A stretch of DNA of 13,980 nt from Bacteroidales bacterium UBA1722 (GCA_002317435.1 DCIQ01000057.1:1-13980), one strand, 5' to 3'. Positions 6,763-13,980 are shown, counted from the stretch's first letter. Notes: generated by a model not told the origin, from the letters alone. A program made the numbers and translations.

Positions 6763-6785
6763 ATTGTGTATTAAGACTTGGTTAC

Positions 6786-6816
6786 TTTGAATATAGTATG
6801 ATTTGGATTAGATTTG
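6786..6816 (+). promoter_or_regulatory. Promoter of the GH92-GDPD-GH43 operon
   Basis: TTTG (6786-6789), 19 bases, then TAGATTTG (6809-6816) followed by C is an exact Bacteroidetes promoter. Transcription would start near 6823, leaving a leader of about 19 nt before ATG 6842. The -7 box forms the left half of the palindrome at 6807-6826. Confidence 0.75.
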
Positions 6817-6826
6817 CAAATCTAAT
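6807..6826. promoter_or_regulatory. Perfect 20-bp palindrome holding both divergent -7 boxes
   Basis: ATTAGATTTGCAAATCTAAT is a perfect palindrome, so TAGATTTG occurs on both strands (6809-6816 plus, 6824-6817 minus). On the minus strand TTTC lies 19 bases upstream (6847-6844), a 3/4 match to -33, so the GH106-like gene may be read from an overlapping back-to-back promoter with a leader of about 50 nt. The palindrome would also suit a dimeric regulator. Confidence 0.6.
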
Positions 6827-6841
6827 GATTACTCAGTACAT

Positions 6842-9800
6842 ATGAAAAGGATTATCCGCATCTTGACAGTTTGCGCTTTCGCGGTGTATATGACAGCCTG
6901 CTCCCATGATGAATCTGTCGTATGGCAGATAGGTGAAAAAAATGATTCGTCCGCCGAATTCGCTCTGGGTCCGGACGGGTATGAAGACTATCTCGCTTCC
7001 GATCTGGGATTTGAGGACGGATACTTTATAGTCGGAAAGGATGACCCTGCCGAAAAGTTCTCCTATGTCCTTCCGGGACTGGAGAATCTGTGGGCTGGTT
7101 CTTCCGGCTCCTCCGGTTACCGTCCCCAGTGGGACAATCTCCTCTTTACCCTGAAAAATGTCGGGGAGAAGGAGCGTTTCTCCCTCATAATCGATATGCT
7201 GGACTGCGCACCTTCCGGGTGTGTGCTCAAATATGAAATCAACGGAGCCCAGTACGGCTCGCTCCGTCTGGCGGGCCGGTCGGAAGAATCGCTCGTCGGG
7301 AATACCGACGGGCTCGTCTCCACTGAAATCCGCTTCGATATCGACCCCGGCGTCATCCGGGAGGGAGGTAACGAGATCAGGCTGACGGTTATGGAGGGGT
7401 CGTGGTTCCTGTTCGACGATATCCGTCTGGTCAGTGACGGGAGAGCCGGTATTGCCCGTGAGGGCAATATATTCGTCAGGAATGTCGCTCCGGCGGATTA
7501 TCAGGTCGGGGACTGCCAGCCCCTGCTGGTGGATGTGGAGGCTCTGGAGGCCGGTTCGAAGCTGGAGGTGCTGCTGGGCGGGAAAACCATCTTCAGCACC
7601 GTGACGGAAGGAAAGCATCATCACGTGTTCGAGGCCCCTATGCCGGCGGTGGAAACTCCTGTCGACGGCACCTGTCGGGTAAAGGTGGACGGCCGGACGG
7701 TGTATAAGGGTACCGTTCTGCGGAGTCCGTGCCGGGAGGTTACGCCTGCCGACTATGTGGATACCCGCATCGGGGCGGCCCACTCCCGCTGGATGATCGC
7801 TCCGGGGCCGTGGATGCCGATGAGTATGGTGAAACTCAGCCCCGATAATCAGAGACAGTGCTGGCAGGGCGGATATGAACCCATATTGGAGAGTGTCGGA
7901 TGCTTCTCCCATATCCACGAATGGACTATGGCCGGTCTGGGCATAATGCCCACTAACGGGGAACTTTTCATCCGTCCGGGAAGCGAATTCGACCCGGAGT
8001 CGGGGTATCGTTCCAGGATAAATCCTCTCACGGAAGAGGCTCCAATCGGTCATTACAGGGTTCAGCTGACAGACACAGGCATCGATGCGATGGTCTCTGC
8101 CACAACGCGGTGCAGCTTCCACAGATACACCTTCCCCGCCGACAAGCCGGGAAGGATTATGATAGATTTCCATATTCCGGCCGAATACGGCTACATCCTT
8201 CCAGAGGTGAATGTCCGTCAGGTATCGGAATACCGGATAGAGGGCTTCGTCCACCAGCTGACGCCCCGTCCGGACGTGTGGGCCGATGACTGTGACCAGG
8301 ATTATACCTTGAATTTCGTGATCGAATTCGACCGCCCTGTGGTGAAAATAGGGAACTGGGTGGAAGATAAGGTGTCCGATGAACCGTTCATCAGTGCGAA
8401 AAATCTTCGGGACGCCGGTATGTTCGTGGAGTTCGACACTCGGGAATCGGCTGTAGTACAGGCCAGAATCGGTATTTCGCCCGTCAGCGTGGCGAACGCG
8501 GCCGAGAATCTCGAGAAAGAGATTTCAGAACCTTTCGGGTGGGATATCGGGAAGGTGGCCGGAGCTCAGAAGGAGGCCTGGAACGAGATATTCGGCCGCG
8601 CCGTCATCACCACTTCCGACAGGATGGAGAAGGTGCGTTTCTATACCAATATGTACAGGGCCCTCTGCCGCAATACCTGGAGCGACGTGAACGGAGACTG
8701 GGTGGCGCCGGATGAGACCGTACGTCATTTTTCGAATCCCGATGACCGTGCACTTGGATGCGACGCCTTCTGGAACACCTTCTGGAACCTGAATCAGTTC
8801 TGGAACCTGTTCGCCCCCGAATGGTCGAGCAGATGGGTGAGATCGCAGCTGGCGCTGTACGACGCCTGCGGATGGATAGCCAAAGGTCCCGCCGGCATGG
8901 AATATATTCCCGTGATGGTGGGGGAACACGAAATCCCCCAGATGGTGGGAGCCTGGCAGATGGGTATCAGGGATTATGACTCTTCCAAGCTGTTGGAGGC
9001 CGTGGTGAAGATGCAGACCACTCCGGGACGTGAGGTGGCCGGAGGCTTCGCCGGGAACAGGGACCTCATCCCTTATCTGAAATATCATTACGTCCCCTGC
9101 GATGAGGGCACTTTCTCGAATTCGCTGGAATACTCTTACGATGACTGGGCGGTATCCCAGCTGGCCCGTTCGCTCGGAAGAGAAGAAATTTATCGCATTT
9201 TCTCCGACAGAGGCTCCTGGTGGAAGAATGTGATATGTCCCTCTGACGGATATGCGCATCTGAAGTCTTCATCCGGAGAGTTCCTCACTGATTTCGACCC
9301 ATTCGACGGGAGGGGATATACCGAAGGAAATGCCTGGCAGCTGACTTATTTCGTGCCTCAGGATGTGCCGGGACTGGTCTCCATGTTGGGAGAGAAGGAT
9401 TTCGTGGAGCGTCTGGAATGGGGATTCGAGGCGAGCGAACCTTTCCGGTTCAACGCCCCGAACGAGATGTATCACGAGTATCCGGTCGTACAGGGAAATC
9501 AGCAGTCCATGCATTTCGCCTTCCTGTTCAACTATGCGGCTCATCCCTGGCTCACCCAGAAATGGTCCCGTTCCATTCTGGACCGCTATTACGGGTATGG
9601 AGAGGGGAATGCATATCTCGGCGATGAAGACCAGGGGCAGATGAGCGCCTGGTTCGTGATGGCTGCCATAGGACTCTTCCAGACCGACGGAGGATGCAGC
9701 AGCGAACCGTATTATGAAATCGCAAGTCCCCTCTACGAAAAGGTGGAGATAGACCTCGGCGGCAGGTACGGCCGCGGGGACAAGTTCGTCATCGAGGCTC

Positions 9801-9955
9801 ACGGAGTCTCGGCGGAGAACAAGTATGTACAGTCAGCCACACTGAACGGCGCGCCGCTGAATTCATTCAGATTCCCGGCTTCGGAACTGCTTGGGGGCGG
9901 GTCACTGGTGCTGGAGATGGGGGCGGAGCCCAATACCGCTTGGGGAAAGGAGTGA
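6842..9955 (+). CDS. GH92-family lipoprotein with N-terminal lyase-type beta-sandwich; Gln at catalytic-acid site
   Basis: The 1037-residue protein has a lipoprotein signal (M-T-A-C, C20) followed by S-H-D-E, suggesting surface display. Residues ~25-200 (W-Q-I-G-E-K-N-D ... D-D-I-R-L) resemble the carbohydrate-binding domain found in family 4 polysaccharide lyases. A linker domain follows, then the GH92 catalytic region from ~303 (Y-V-D-T-R-I-G-A-A-H-S-R-W) to the end. GH92 blocks include E-Y-S-Y-D-D-W (~762), Y-T-E-G-N-A-W-Q, G-D-E-D-Q-G-Q-M-S-A-W (927-937) and Y-Y-E-I-A-S-P. The family contains calcium-dependent exo-alpha-mannosidases. In the block normally reading H-G-N-E-P-S-H-H, this protein has Q-G-N-Q887-Q-S-M-H: the catalytic-acid Glu is Gln, while the acidic base motif is kept. 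It begins an operon with the GDPD gene 68 bp downstream. Mannose release from a phosphodiester, another substrate with a good leaving group, or loss of activity are all possible. Confidence 0.85.
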   Translation: MKRIIRILTVCAFAVYMTACSHDESVVWQIGEKNDSSAEFALGPDGYEDYLASDLGFEDGYFIVGKDDPAEKFSYVLPGLENLWAGSSGSSGYRPQWDNLLFTLKNVGEKERFSLIIDMLDCAPSGCVLKYEINGAQYGSLRLAGRSEESLVGNTDGLVSTEIRFDIDPGVIREGGNEIRLTVMEGSWFLFDDIRLVSDGRAGIAREGNIFVRNVAPADYQVGDCQPLLVDVEALEAGSKLEVLLGGKTIFSTVTEGKHHHVFEAPMPAVETPVDGTCRVKVDGRTVYKGTVLRSPCREVTPADYVDTRIGAAHSRWMIAPGPWMPMSMVKLSPDNQRQCWQGGYEPILESVGCFSHIHEWTMAGLGIMPTNGELFIRPGSEFDPESGYRSRINPLTEEAPIGHYRVQLTDTGIDAMVSATTRCSFHRYTFPADKPGRIMIDFHIPAEYGYILPEVNVRQVSEYRIEGFVHQLTPRPDVWADDCDQDYTLNFVIEFDRPVVKIGNWVEDKVSDEPFISAKNLRDAGMFVEFDTRESAVVQARIGISPVSVANAAENLEKEISEPFGWDIGKVAGAQKEAWNEIFGRAVITTSDRMEKVRFYTNMYRALCRNTWSDVNGDWVAPDETVRHFSNPDDRALGCDAFWNTFWNLNQFWNLFAPEWSSRWVRSQLALYDACGWIAKGPAGMEYIPVMVGEHEIPQMVGAWQMGIRDYDSSKLLEAVVKMQTTPGREVAGGFAGNRDLIPYLKYHYVPCDEGTFSNSLEYSYDDWAVSQLARSLGREEIYRIFSDRGSWWKNVICPSDGYAHLKSSSGEFLTDFDPFDGRGYTEGNAWQLTYFVPQDVPGLVSMLGEKDFVERLEWGFEASEPFRFNAPNEMYHEYPVVQGNQQSMHFAFLFNYAAHPWLTQKWSRSILDRYYGYGEGNAYLGDEDQGQMSAWFVMAAIGLFQTDGGCSSEPYYEIASPLYEKVEIDLGGRYGRGDKFVIEAHGVSAENKYVQSATLNGAPLNSFRFPASELLGGGSLVLEMGAEPNTAWGKE

Positions 9956-9993
9956 CCTGACAATGAGACGGATACGCTTTCGGCCCGAAGTAT

Positions 9994-10001
9994 TACCTTT
10001 G
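9994..10001 (+). promoter_or_regulatory. Possible internal -7 box before the GDPD gene
   Basis: TACCTTTG followed by C matches TAnnTTTG, 23 bases before ATG 10024. No TTTG is present 19-21 bases upstream. The following bases repeat the 10-mer TTTGCAAATC also found at 6813-6822 in the GH92 promoter, so the two sites may share a control element. Confidence 0.45.
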
Positions 10002-10023
10002 CAAATCATTATTTATTCCGAAC

Positions 10024-10944
10024 ATGAAATATCATTACCGAATTCTTGCAGCTGCGCTTATTTCTTTGTCAGCAGTGTCGTGTTCTTCCGTTGAAGAATA
10101 CAAAGTCGATGTCCAGGCACACAGAGGTGGGATGGGACTCTATCCCGAGGAATCTCTCGAAGCCATGATCAATTCCGTCAAATTGGGTGTCAATACGCTT
10201 GAGATGGATATGTGTATCAGTCAGGACGGTCAGGTCGTTCTGTCACACGACCGGTTCTTCCATCACAGATATGCCACCCGTCCGGATGGGACTCCGGTGA
10301 TGGCCGGGGATTCTCTGGTGTACCTTTATCAGCTTCCCTATTCTGAAATAGCCAAGTGGGATGTGGGGATGAAGTATAATTCTGATTGGCCCGAGAAAAA
10401 ATGCATCCCGACTGCCAAACCGATAGCCGCTGACGTCATCGCCGCCGTCGAAGCCTATATAAAGGAGAACAATCTTCCTCCTGTGAAGTACAATATCGAA
10501 ATCAAGAGTTCCGATGAAGAAGGGGAGGGCGTGCTCTGGCCCGAATATCATCAGTTCACCGATCTATGCATGGCGGTCATGGACTCTTTCGATCTCGGAG
10601 ACAGGCTGATAATCCAGTGTTTCGACGAGAGGGTTCTCAACTATATCAATGAAAAGTATCCCGGGCACATCCTTTCGTCCCTTTGGGAAAGTTGGGAAAC
10701 GGATTTCGACCGGCAGATGTCGCTGCTTGAATTTACTCCCCAGTGGGTAAGTCCCGCCCACGAGACAGTCGATTCCACATTCATGGCGCGTGCCCACGAA
10801 TGCGGGATGAAAGTGGTCACCTGGACGGTGGATGACCCCGAAGAGATGAACAGACTTATGGACCTGGGCGTGGAAGCCATCATCTCCAATTACCCCGACC
10901 GGCTCCTGAAGGCCGCGGAAGAGTACTCCGCCGCTCATAAATAG
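10024..10944 (+). CDS. Glycerophosphodiester phosphodiesterase lipoprotein (GDPD)
   Basis: The 306-residue protein starts with a lipoprotein signal (S-A-V-S-C, C20) and then shows the GDPD TIM-barrel motifs in order. H33-R-G-G carries the first catalytic His. E60-M-D62 provides metal ligands. D-G-Q-V-V-L-S-H75-D holds the second catalytic His. Y-N-I-E-I-K-S contributes the third acidic ligand. V-V-T-W-T-V-D-D and A-I-I-S-N-Y-P-D-R close the barrel. The family hydrolyses glycerophosphodiesters to glycerol-3-phosphate and an alcohol. The usual P-E-N-(T/S) after HRG reads P41-E-E-S44. Its position between a GH92 and a GH43 gene, and its likely outer-membrane location, suggest a glycan or lipid carrying glycerophosphate rather than cytoplasmic lipid turnover. 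Gaps are 68 bp upstream and 56 bp to the likely start of the next gene. Confidence 0.9.
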   Translation: MKYHYRILAAALISLSAVSCSSVEEYKVDVQAHRGGMGLYPEESLEAMINSVKLGVNTLEMDMCISQDGQVVLSHDRFFHHRYATRPDGTPVMAGDSLVYLYQLPYSEIAKWDVGMKYNSDWPEKKCIPTAKPIAADVIAAVEAYIKENNLPPVKYNIEIKSSDEEGEGVLWPEYHQFTDLCMAVMDSFDLGDRLIIQCFDERVLNYINEKYPGHILSSLWESWETDFDRQMSLLEFTPQWVSPAHETVDSTFMARAHECGMKVVTWTVDDPEEMNRLMDLGVEAIISNYPDRLLKAAEEYSAAHK

Positions 10945-10965
10945 TTTCTTGCCGGAACATCAAGG

Positions 10966-10979
10966 TGTTTGTGCAAACA
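10966..10979. promoter_or_regulatory. Small inverted repeat in the GDPD-GH43 gap
   Basis: TGTTTG-TG-CAAACA has perfect 6-bp arms. It lies 22 bases before ATG 11001 and resembles the TTTGCAAA core of the palindrome at 6807-6826, with two extra bases in the centre. No TAnnTTTG box is present. It may be a regulator site or chance. Confidence 0.3.
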
Positions 10980-11000
10980 AACGTATTTTTTATGATGTTT

Positions 11001-12392
11001 ATGAAACGAATTCTACTGACAGTCGCTTTCTTCTCTGTCTCATTTGGTATTCTGGCTCAGAATCCGATTTCAAATGCCATATATACCCCTGATCCGGCAC
11101 CATACGTATATGGGGACAAGTTGTATCTGTTTACAGACCACGACGAGGATGACGCCACTTATTTCCTGATGAAGGACTGGCTGGTGTTCAGTACCGAAGA
11201 TATGGTAAACTGGACCTATCTCGGGACTCAGGTCTCCACGGCCACGTTCGCGTGGGCGAAGCAGGGCGACCGTGCCTGGGCCGGTCAGGCTGTCGAGCAC
11301 GGTGGAAAGTGGTACTGGTACCTCTGCTGCAATACCGCCCGGGGTGGTGACGCTCTCGCAGTGGCGGTCGCCGATGAGCCCACCGGACCATGGGTGGACG
11401 CCGTCGGAGCCCCTATTGCCGAAGGCTTCGGATTTATAGATCCCACCGTATTCATCGATGATGACGGTACTCCGTGGCTGTTCTGGGGGAACAAGGGACT
11501 CTGGTACGGGCAGCTCAATGATGATATGGTCTCATTTAAGGACGGGTACCGCGAAGTTCCTGGCTATCATGACCCGGAATGCTTCGGAGAACTTCAGATG
11601 AAGATGAACTGGGCGGTCGGGCACGATGAGTCCATGACCCAGTACGAGGAGGGTCCTTGGGTATATAAACGGGACGGCACTTACTATCTCTCCTATCCTG
11701 CCGGCGGAGTTCCTGAATATATGGCCTATTCCACGGCGCCCACCATCAACGGACCGTGGACCTTCCGCGGCCGCATAATGGACGAGGCGGTCAACAGCTT
11801 CACCATCCACGGGGGGAATGTCGACTTCCGGGGTCACAGTTATATGTTCTACCATAACGGCATCCTGCCGAATGGGGGCGGTTTTCACCGCAGCGCATCG
11901 GTTGAAGAGTTCAAGTTCGGTGAGGACGGCACCATACCTTTCATTCCCTTCACGGCCGATGGAGTGGAGCCTGTCGGCAATATCAATCCATACAAGACAG
12001 TGGAGGCGGAGACCATGTCCTCCAGCTGGGGTGTCAGGTTCGACCGTCTGTCGGGGGCCGACCATTATGTCACCTCCGTTCATAACGGTGACTGGATAAA
12101 GGTGCGTGAGGTGGACTTTGGTGATGGGGAACCGACTCATATCGCGTTGAAAATGCTGAATTTCAAGCATCAGGGGAGAGTTGAGTTCTATCTCGACGAA
12201 TTGGGGGGAAGGCCCGTCGCCACAGTCGAAGTGGACGGCGGGGATATGATGAGGATGGCCCCGGTGCGTTCCGGCGTGGATGGTAAACACGATGTTTATC
12301 TTCTTTTCAGGGGAGGGGACGAGGAACTTTTCGATGTTGACTGGTGGAAATTCAGTTTCACGGGGACAAGAAGCAGGTCATCCGGACACTGA
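11001..12392 (+). CDS. Secreted GH43 glycosidase with C-terminal CBM6
   Basis: The 463-residue protein begins MKRILLTVAFFSVSFGILAQ, a Sec signal peptide with probable cleavage after A-Q or near it; there is no lipobox, so it is probably periplasmic or secreted. The five-bladed propeller of GH43 is marked by T-P-D31-P-A-P (base), I-D147-P-T-V-F-I-D-D-D-G (pKa modulator) and Y-E-E217-G-P-W (acid, E216 or E217). The C-terminal ~125 residues (N-P-Y-K-T-V-E-A-E-T ... D-V-D-W-W-K-F) match a CBM6 sandwich. GH43 enzymes mostly remove arabinose, xylose or galactose; the subfamily cannot be fixed by eye. In-frame ATGs at 10992 and 10995 and a GTG at 10965 lie upstream; 11001 gives the cleanest signal peptide. 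It is probably the last gene of the operon. Confidence 0.9.
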   Translation: MKRILLTVAFFSVSFGILAQNPISNAIYTPDPAPYVYGDKLYLFTDHDEDDATYFLMKDWLVFSTEDMVNWTYLGTQVSTATFAWAKQGDRAWAGQAVEHGGKWYWYLCCNTARGGDALAVAVADEPTGPWVDAVGAPIAEGFGFIDPTVFIDDDGTPWLFWGNKGLWYGQLNDDMVSFKDGYREVPGYHDPECFGELQMKMNWAVGHDESMTQYEEGPWVYKRDGTYYLSYPAGGVPEYMAYSTAPTINGPWTFRGRIMDEAVNSFTIHGGNVDFRGHSYMFYHNGILPNGGGFHRSASVEEFKFGEDGTIPFIPFTADGVEPVGNINPYKTVEAETMSSSWGVRFDRLSGADHYVTSVHNGDWIKVREVDFGDGEPTHIALKMLNFKHQGRVEFYLDELGGRPVATVEVDGGDMMRMAPVRSGVDGKHDVYLLFRGGDEELFDVDWWKFSFTGTRSRSSGH

Positions 12393-12415
12393 AAAAAGTG
12401 CTGCCTTTACGCCTT

Positions 12416-13980
12416 ATGGGATATGCGTTGGTAATTAAGCAGGAACGATGGTGGGGACTTGTTTCCCTGCGCATTTATCAGGTGGAGGGAGATGATTCTT
12501 TTTACAGGATCATCGGTGAGGTCGGGACGCTTCCGGGATATGAAGAATTATGTGGGCTGTGCAGCAGGACGCAACCCGTGAATATCTATAAAAGACAGGG
12601 CACCCGTTCGTTCAAATCATTTTCTGATTTCTATGAGAAGGGAGACAAGGCAGTTCAGGATTTTGTCAGGAAGATGAATGACAGGGACGTGTGTGACGCG
12701 GTCCGTGCCGCAGCGGATACCGGCTGCCACATCTTCAAGGAAATCAGGCATAACGGAGTTCTGTATTTCAGGGATGAACTTCAGTATGTTCCCGAACCTG
12801 TCAGGGTTACCATGAAATTCGTCAAGAACGGCGAAGGCATCGACTACAGGCTTTTGCTGAACGGGAGTGTGGCTCCTTGCAGGGAAAGTCCGGTCATTCT
12901 CTGTATTCTTCCTTCACTTTTCATTTTGGGATCGAGCATCCGCTCTTTTTCTGAAGGACAGAGCGGGAAACTTCTTCAGCCCTTTCTTACTAAGGAGAGT
13001 CTGTTTATCCCATACAGGATACAGGATGAGTATTTCAGGAAATTTATTCTGAAGAGTGCCTATATGGCCGAGATAGAGGCGGAAGGGTTTGCCTTTGATG
13101 ATGTCCGGCCGGAAATGGAAGTATCGGTGTGCCTGAAACGGAACGTATTCGGAACGTATTCGCTTTATCTTTCATTCAGATATGGCGAGGAAGCGTTTGA
13201 TGAAGACAGCACCAGAAAGAAAGTTGTCAGGATGAAGGCAGACGGTCAGCAGGTGAGGTTCGTCAGAACCAACCGTTCCTCTGAAGAGGAGGCGGCTGTC
13301 ATCGGGAAACTCAGGGATGGATGCGGGATGCCTTCAGAGGGAACATTGGAGGAACTCATCGGCTGGCTCGGGAAGAACAAGGATATGTTGACGGAAATGA
13401 AGGTAATTCACCGGCAGTTTACCGAAAGGCAGTATTACATAGGAAACGTGTCCGTTTCCTCCGGCAGAAGCATCGCATCCGACTGGTTTCAGCTCAGAAT
13501 CATCCTTGGTTTTGATGATGGTACGCAGCTCCCTCTGCTCGCTCTGAAAGATGCCATTCTGAATGGAGAAAGGGAATTTCTTCTTCCGAACGGACTGTGG
13601 TTTCTTATTCCGGAAAACTGGTTTGCCAGATATGCTCCGCTGATGATGTTCGGGGTGAAGTGTGCCGATGATACCGTCAGGTATCACAAGTCCCAGAGCT
13701 ATATCGGAGAAGCGGTGAAAGAGATTCCGGCAGGTGGTCCGGCTGATGGTGCCTGTCAGGATGAAACGCTCCCCGACGGGCTCCATGCAGAACTTCGCCC
13801 ATATCAGACAGAAGGCTATCGGTGGATTCTCGGCCATCTCAGAGGAGGAAGCGGGTGTTGTCTGAGTGACGATATGGGACTTGGAAAAACCATACAGGCC
13901 ATATCCGTGATATTGAAATATGTCAGTTCTGCATCTAAGTCTTCTTCGGGTGTCGATGATGAACCCGAACTGTTCAGCGG
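12416..13980 (+). CDS. SNF2-type helicase, 5' part (cut by window end)
   Basis: An open frame runs from ATG 12416 to the window end without a stop, 521 codons visible. Near the end H-A-E-L-R-P-Y-Q-T-E-G-Y-R-W-I (the Q-motif-like block before motif I) and D-D-M-G-L-G-K-T (Walker A, K491) identify an SNF2/Swi2 ATPase. The ~430 residues ahead begin MGYALVIKQERWWGLVSLRI and look like the long, poorly conserved N-terminal region of Bacteroidales SNF2 helicases; I see no named domain in it. Such proteins usually run about 900 residues or more, so roughly half is missing. The start is 23 bp after the GH43 stop; a GTG at 12398 is an alternative. Co-transcription with the CAZymes is possible but functionally unexpected; I take it to be a resident housekeeping or DNA-repair-type gene flanking the cassette. 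Confidence 0.88.
   Translation, partial: MGYALVIKQERWWGLVSLRIYQVEGDDSFYRIIGEVGTLPGYEELCGLCSRTQPVNIYKRQGTRSFKSFSDFYEKGDKAVQDFVRKMNDRDVCDAVRAAADTGCHIFKEIRHNGVLYFRDELQYVPEPVRVTMKFVKNGEGIDYRLLLNGSVAPCRESPVILCILPSLFILGSSIRSFSEGQSGKLLQPFLTKESLFIPYRIQDEYFRKFILKSAYMAEIEAEGFAFDDVRPEMEVSVCLKRNVFGTYSLYLSFRYGEEAFDEDSTRKKVVRMKADGQQVRFVRTNRSSEEEAAVIGKLRDGCGMPSEGTLEELIGWLGKNKDMLTEMKVIHRQFTERQYYIGNVSVSSGRSIASDWFQLRIILGFDDGTQLPLLALKDAILNGEREFLLPNGLWFLIPENWFARYAPLMMFGVKCADDTVRYHKSQSYIGEAVKEIPAGGPADGACQDETLPDGLHAELRPYQTEGYRWILGHLRGGSGCCLSDDMGLGKTIQAISVILKYVSSASKSSSGVDDEPELFS

Noticed and set aside
6833..8254. 473-codon open frame on the minus strand opposite the GH92 gene
   Set aside because: It is antisense to the GH92 lipoprotein, the product is low in any family-like pattern, and it would run across the divergent promoter.
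10965..11000. GTG 10965 as the GH43 start
   Set aside because: The extra residues break the signal-peptide layout; MKRILL at 11001 is a standard n-region.
12387..12400. CACT/AGTG hairpin after the GH43 stop as a terminator
   Set aside because: Only four base pairs around an A-rich loop, no U-tract, and it lies directly in front of the helicase start.

Overview
The window reads as a chromosomal segment of a member of the Bacteroidales, probably a gut or rumen commensal. Five places where a promoter is expected carry the Bacteroidetes -7 box TAnnTTTG followed by C (upstream of mntA, tRNA-Glu, gltX, the GH92 gene and the GDPD gene). Shine-Dalgarno sequences are weak, and three exported enzymes have lipoprotein signals with acidic residues just after the cysteine, as in Bacteroidetes surface lipoproteins. 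No genus can be named from the sequence.

Layout. (1) 1-1100 is an AT-rich scrapyard: a broken helix-turn-helix-like fragment, the N-terminal stub of another small gene, the 5' part of an AAA ATPase gene read on the minus strand, three 33-bp-phased repeats in front of that ATPase stub, and a strong nested inverted repeat near 781-853. (2) 1119-1785 holds an intact MntA/HepT toxin-antitoxin pair. (3) 1805-3411 (minus) is a core block: tRNA-Glu(CTC) with its own perfect promoter, and gltX (glutamyl-tRNA synthetase) just upstream. (4) 3460-12392 is a carbohydrate-degradation cassette built around a divergent promoter at 6763-6841. A large GH106-like lipoprotein is read leftward; a GH92-family lipoprotein with an N-terminal lyase-type beta-sandwich domain, a glycerophosphodiester phosphodiesterase (GDPD) lipoprotein, and a secreted GH43-CBM6 enzyme are read rightward. 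(5) From 12416 to the end runs the 5' part of an SNF2-type helicase gene, cut by the window edge.

How they may work together. All four cassette enzymes carry export signals, three as lipoproteins. The GH92 protein has Gln where characterised GH92 alpha-mannosidases carry the catalytic-acid Glu. From memory of the literature, that change occurs in a GH92 enzyme that splits mannose-1-phosphate diesters, where the leaving group needs no protonation. With a GDPD next door, the best hypothesis is that the cassette degrades a glycan carrying phosphodiester links or glycerophosphate groups, with the GH106-like and GH43 enzymes trimming other sugars. No SusC/SusD pair, sensor or transporter is visible, so this is either an enzyme-only locus or one that works with a transport system elsewhere. 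The phosphoglycan idea is inference.
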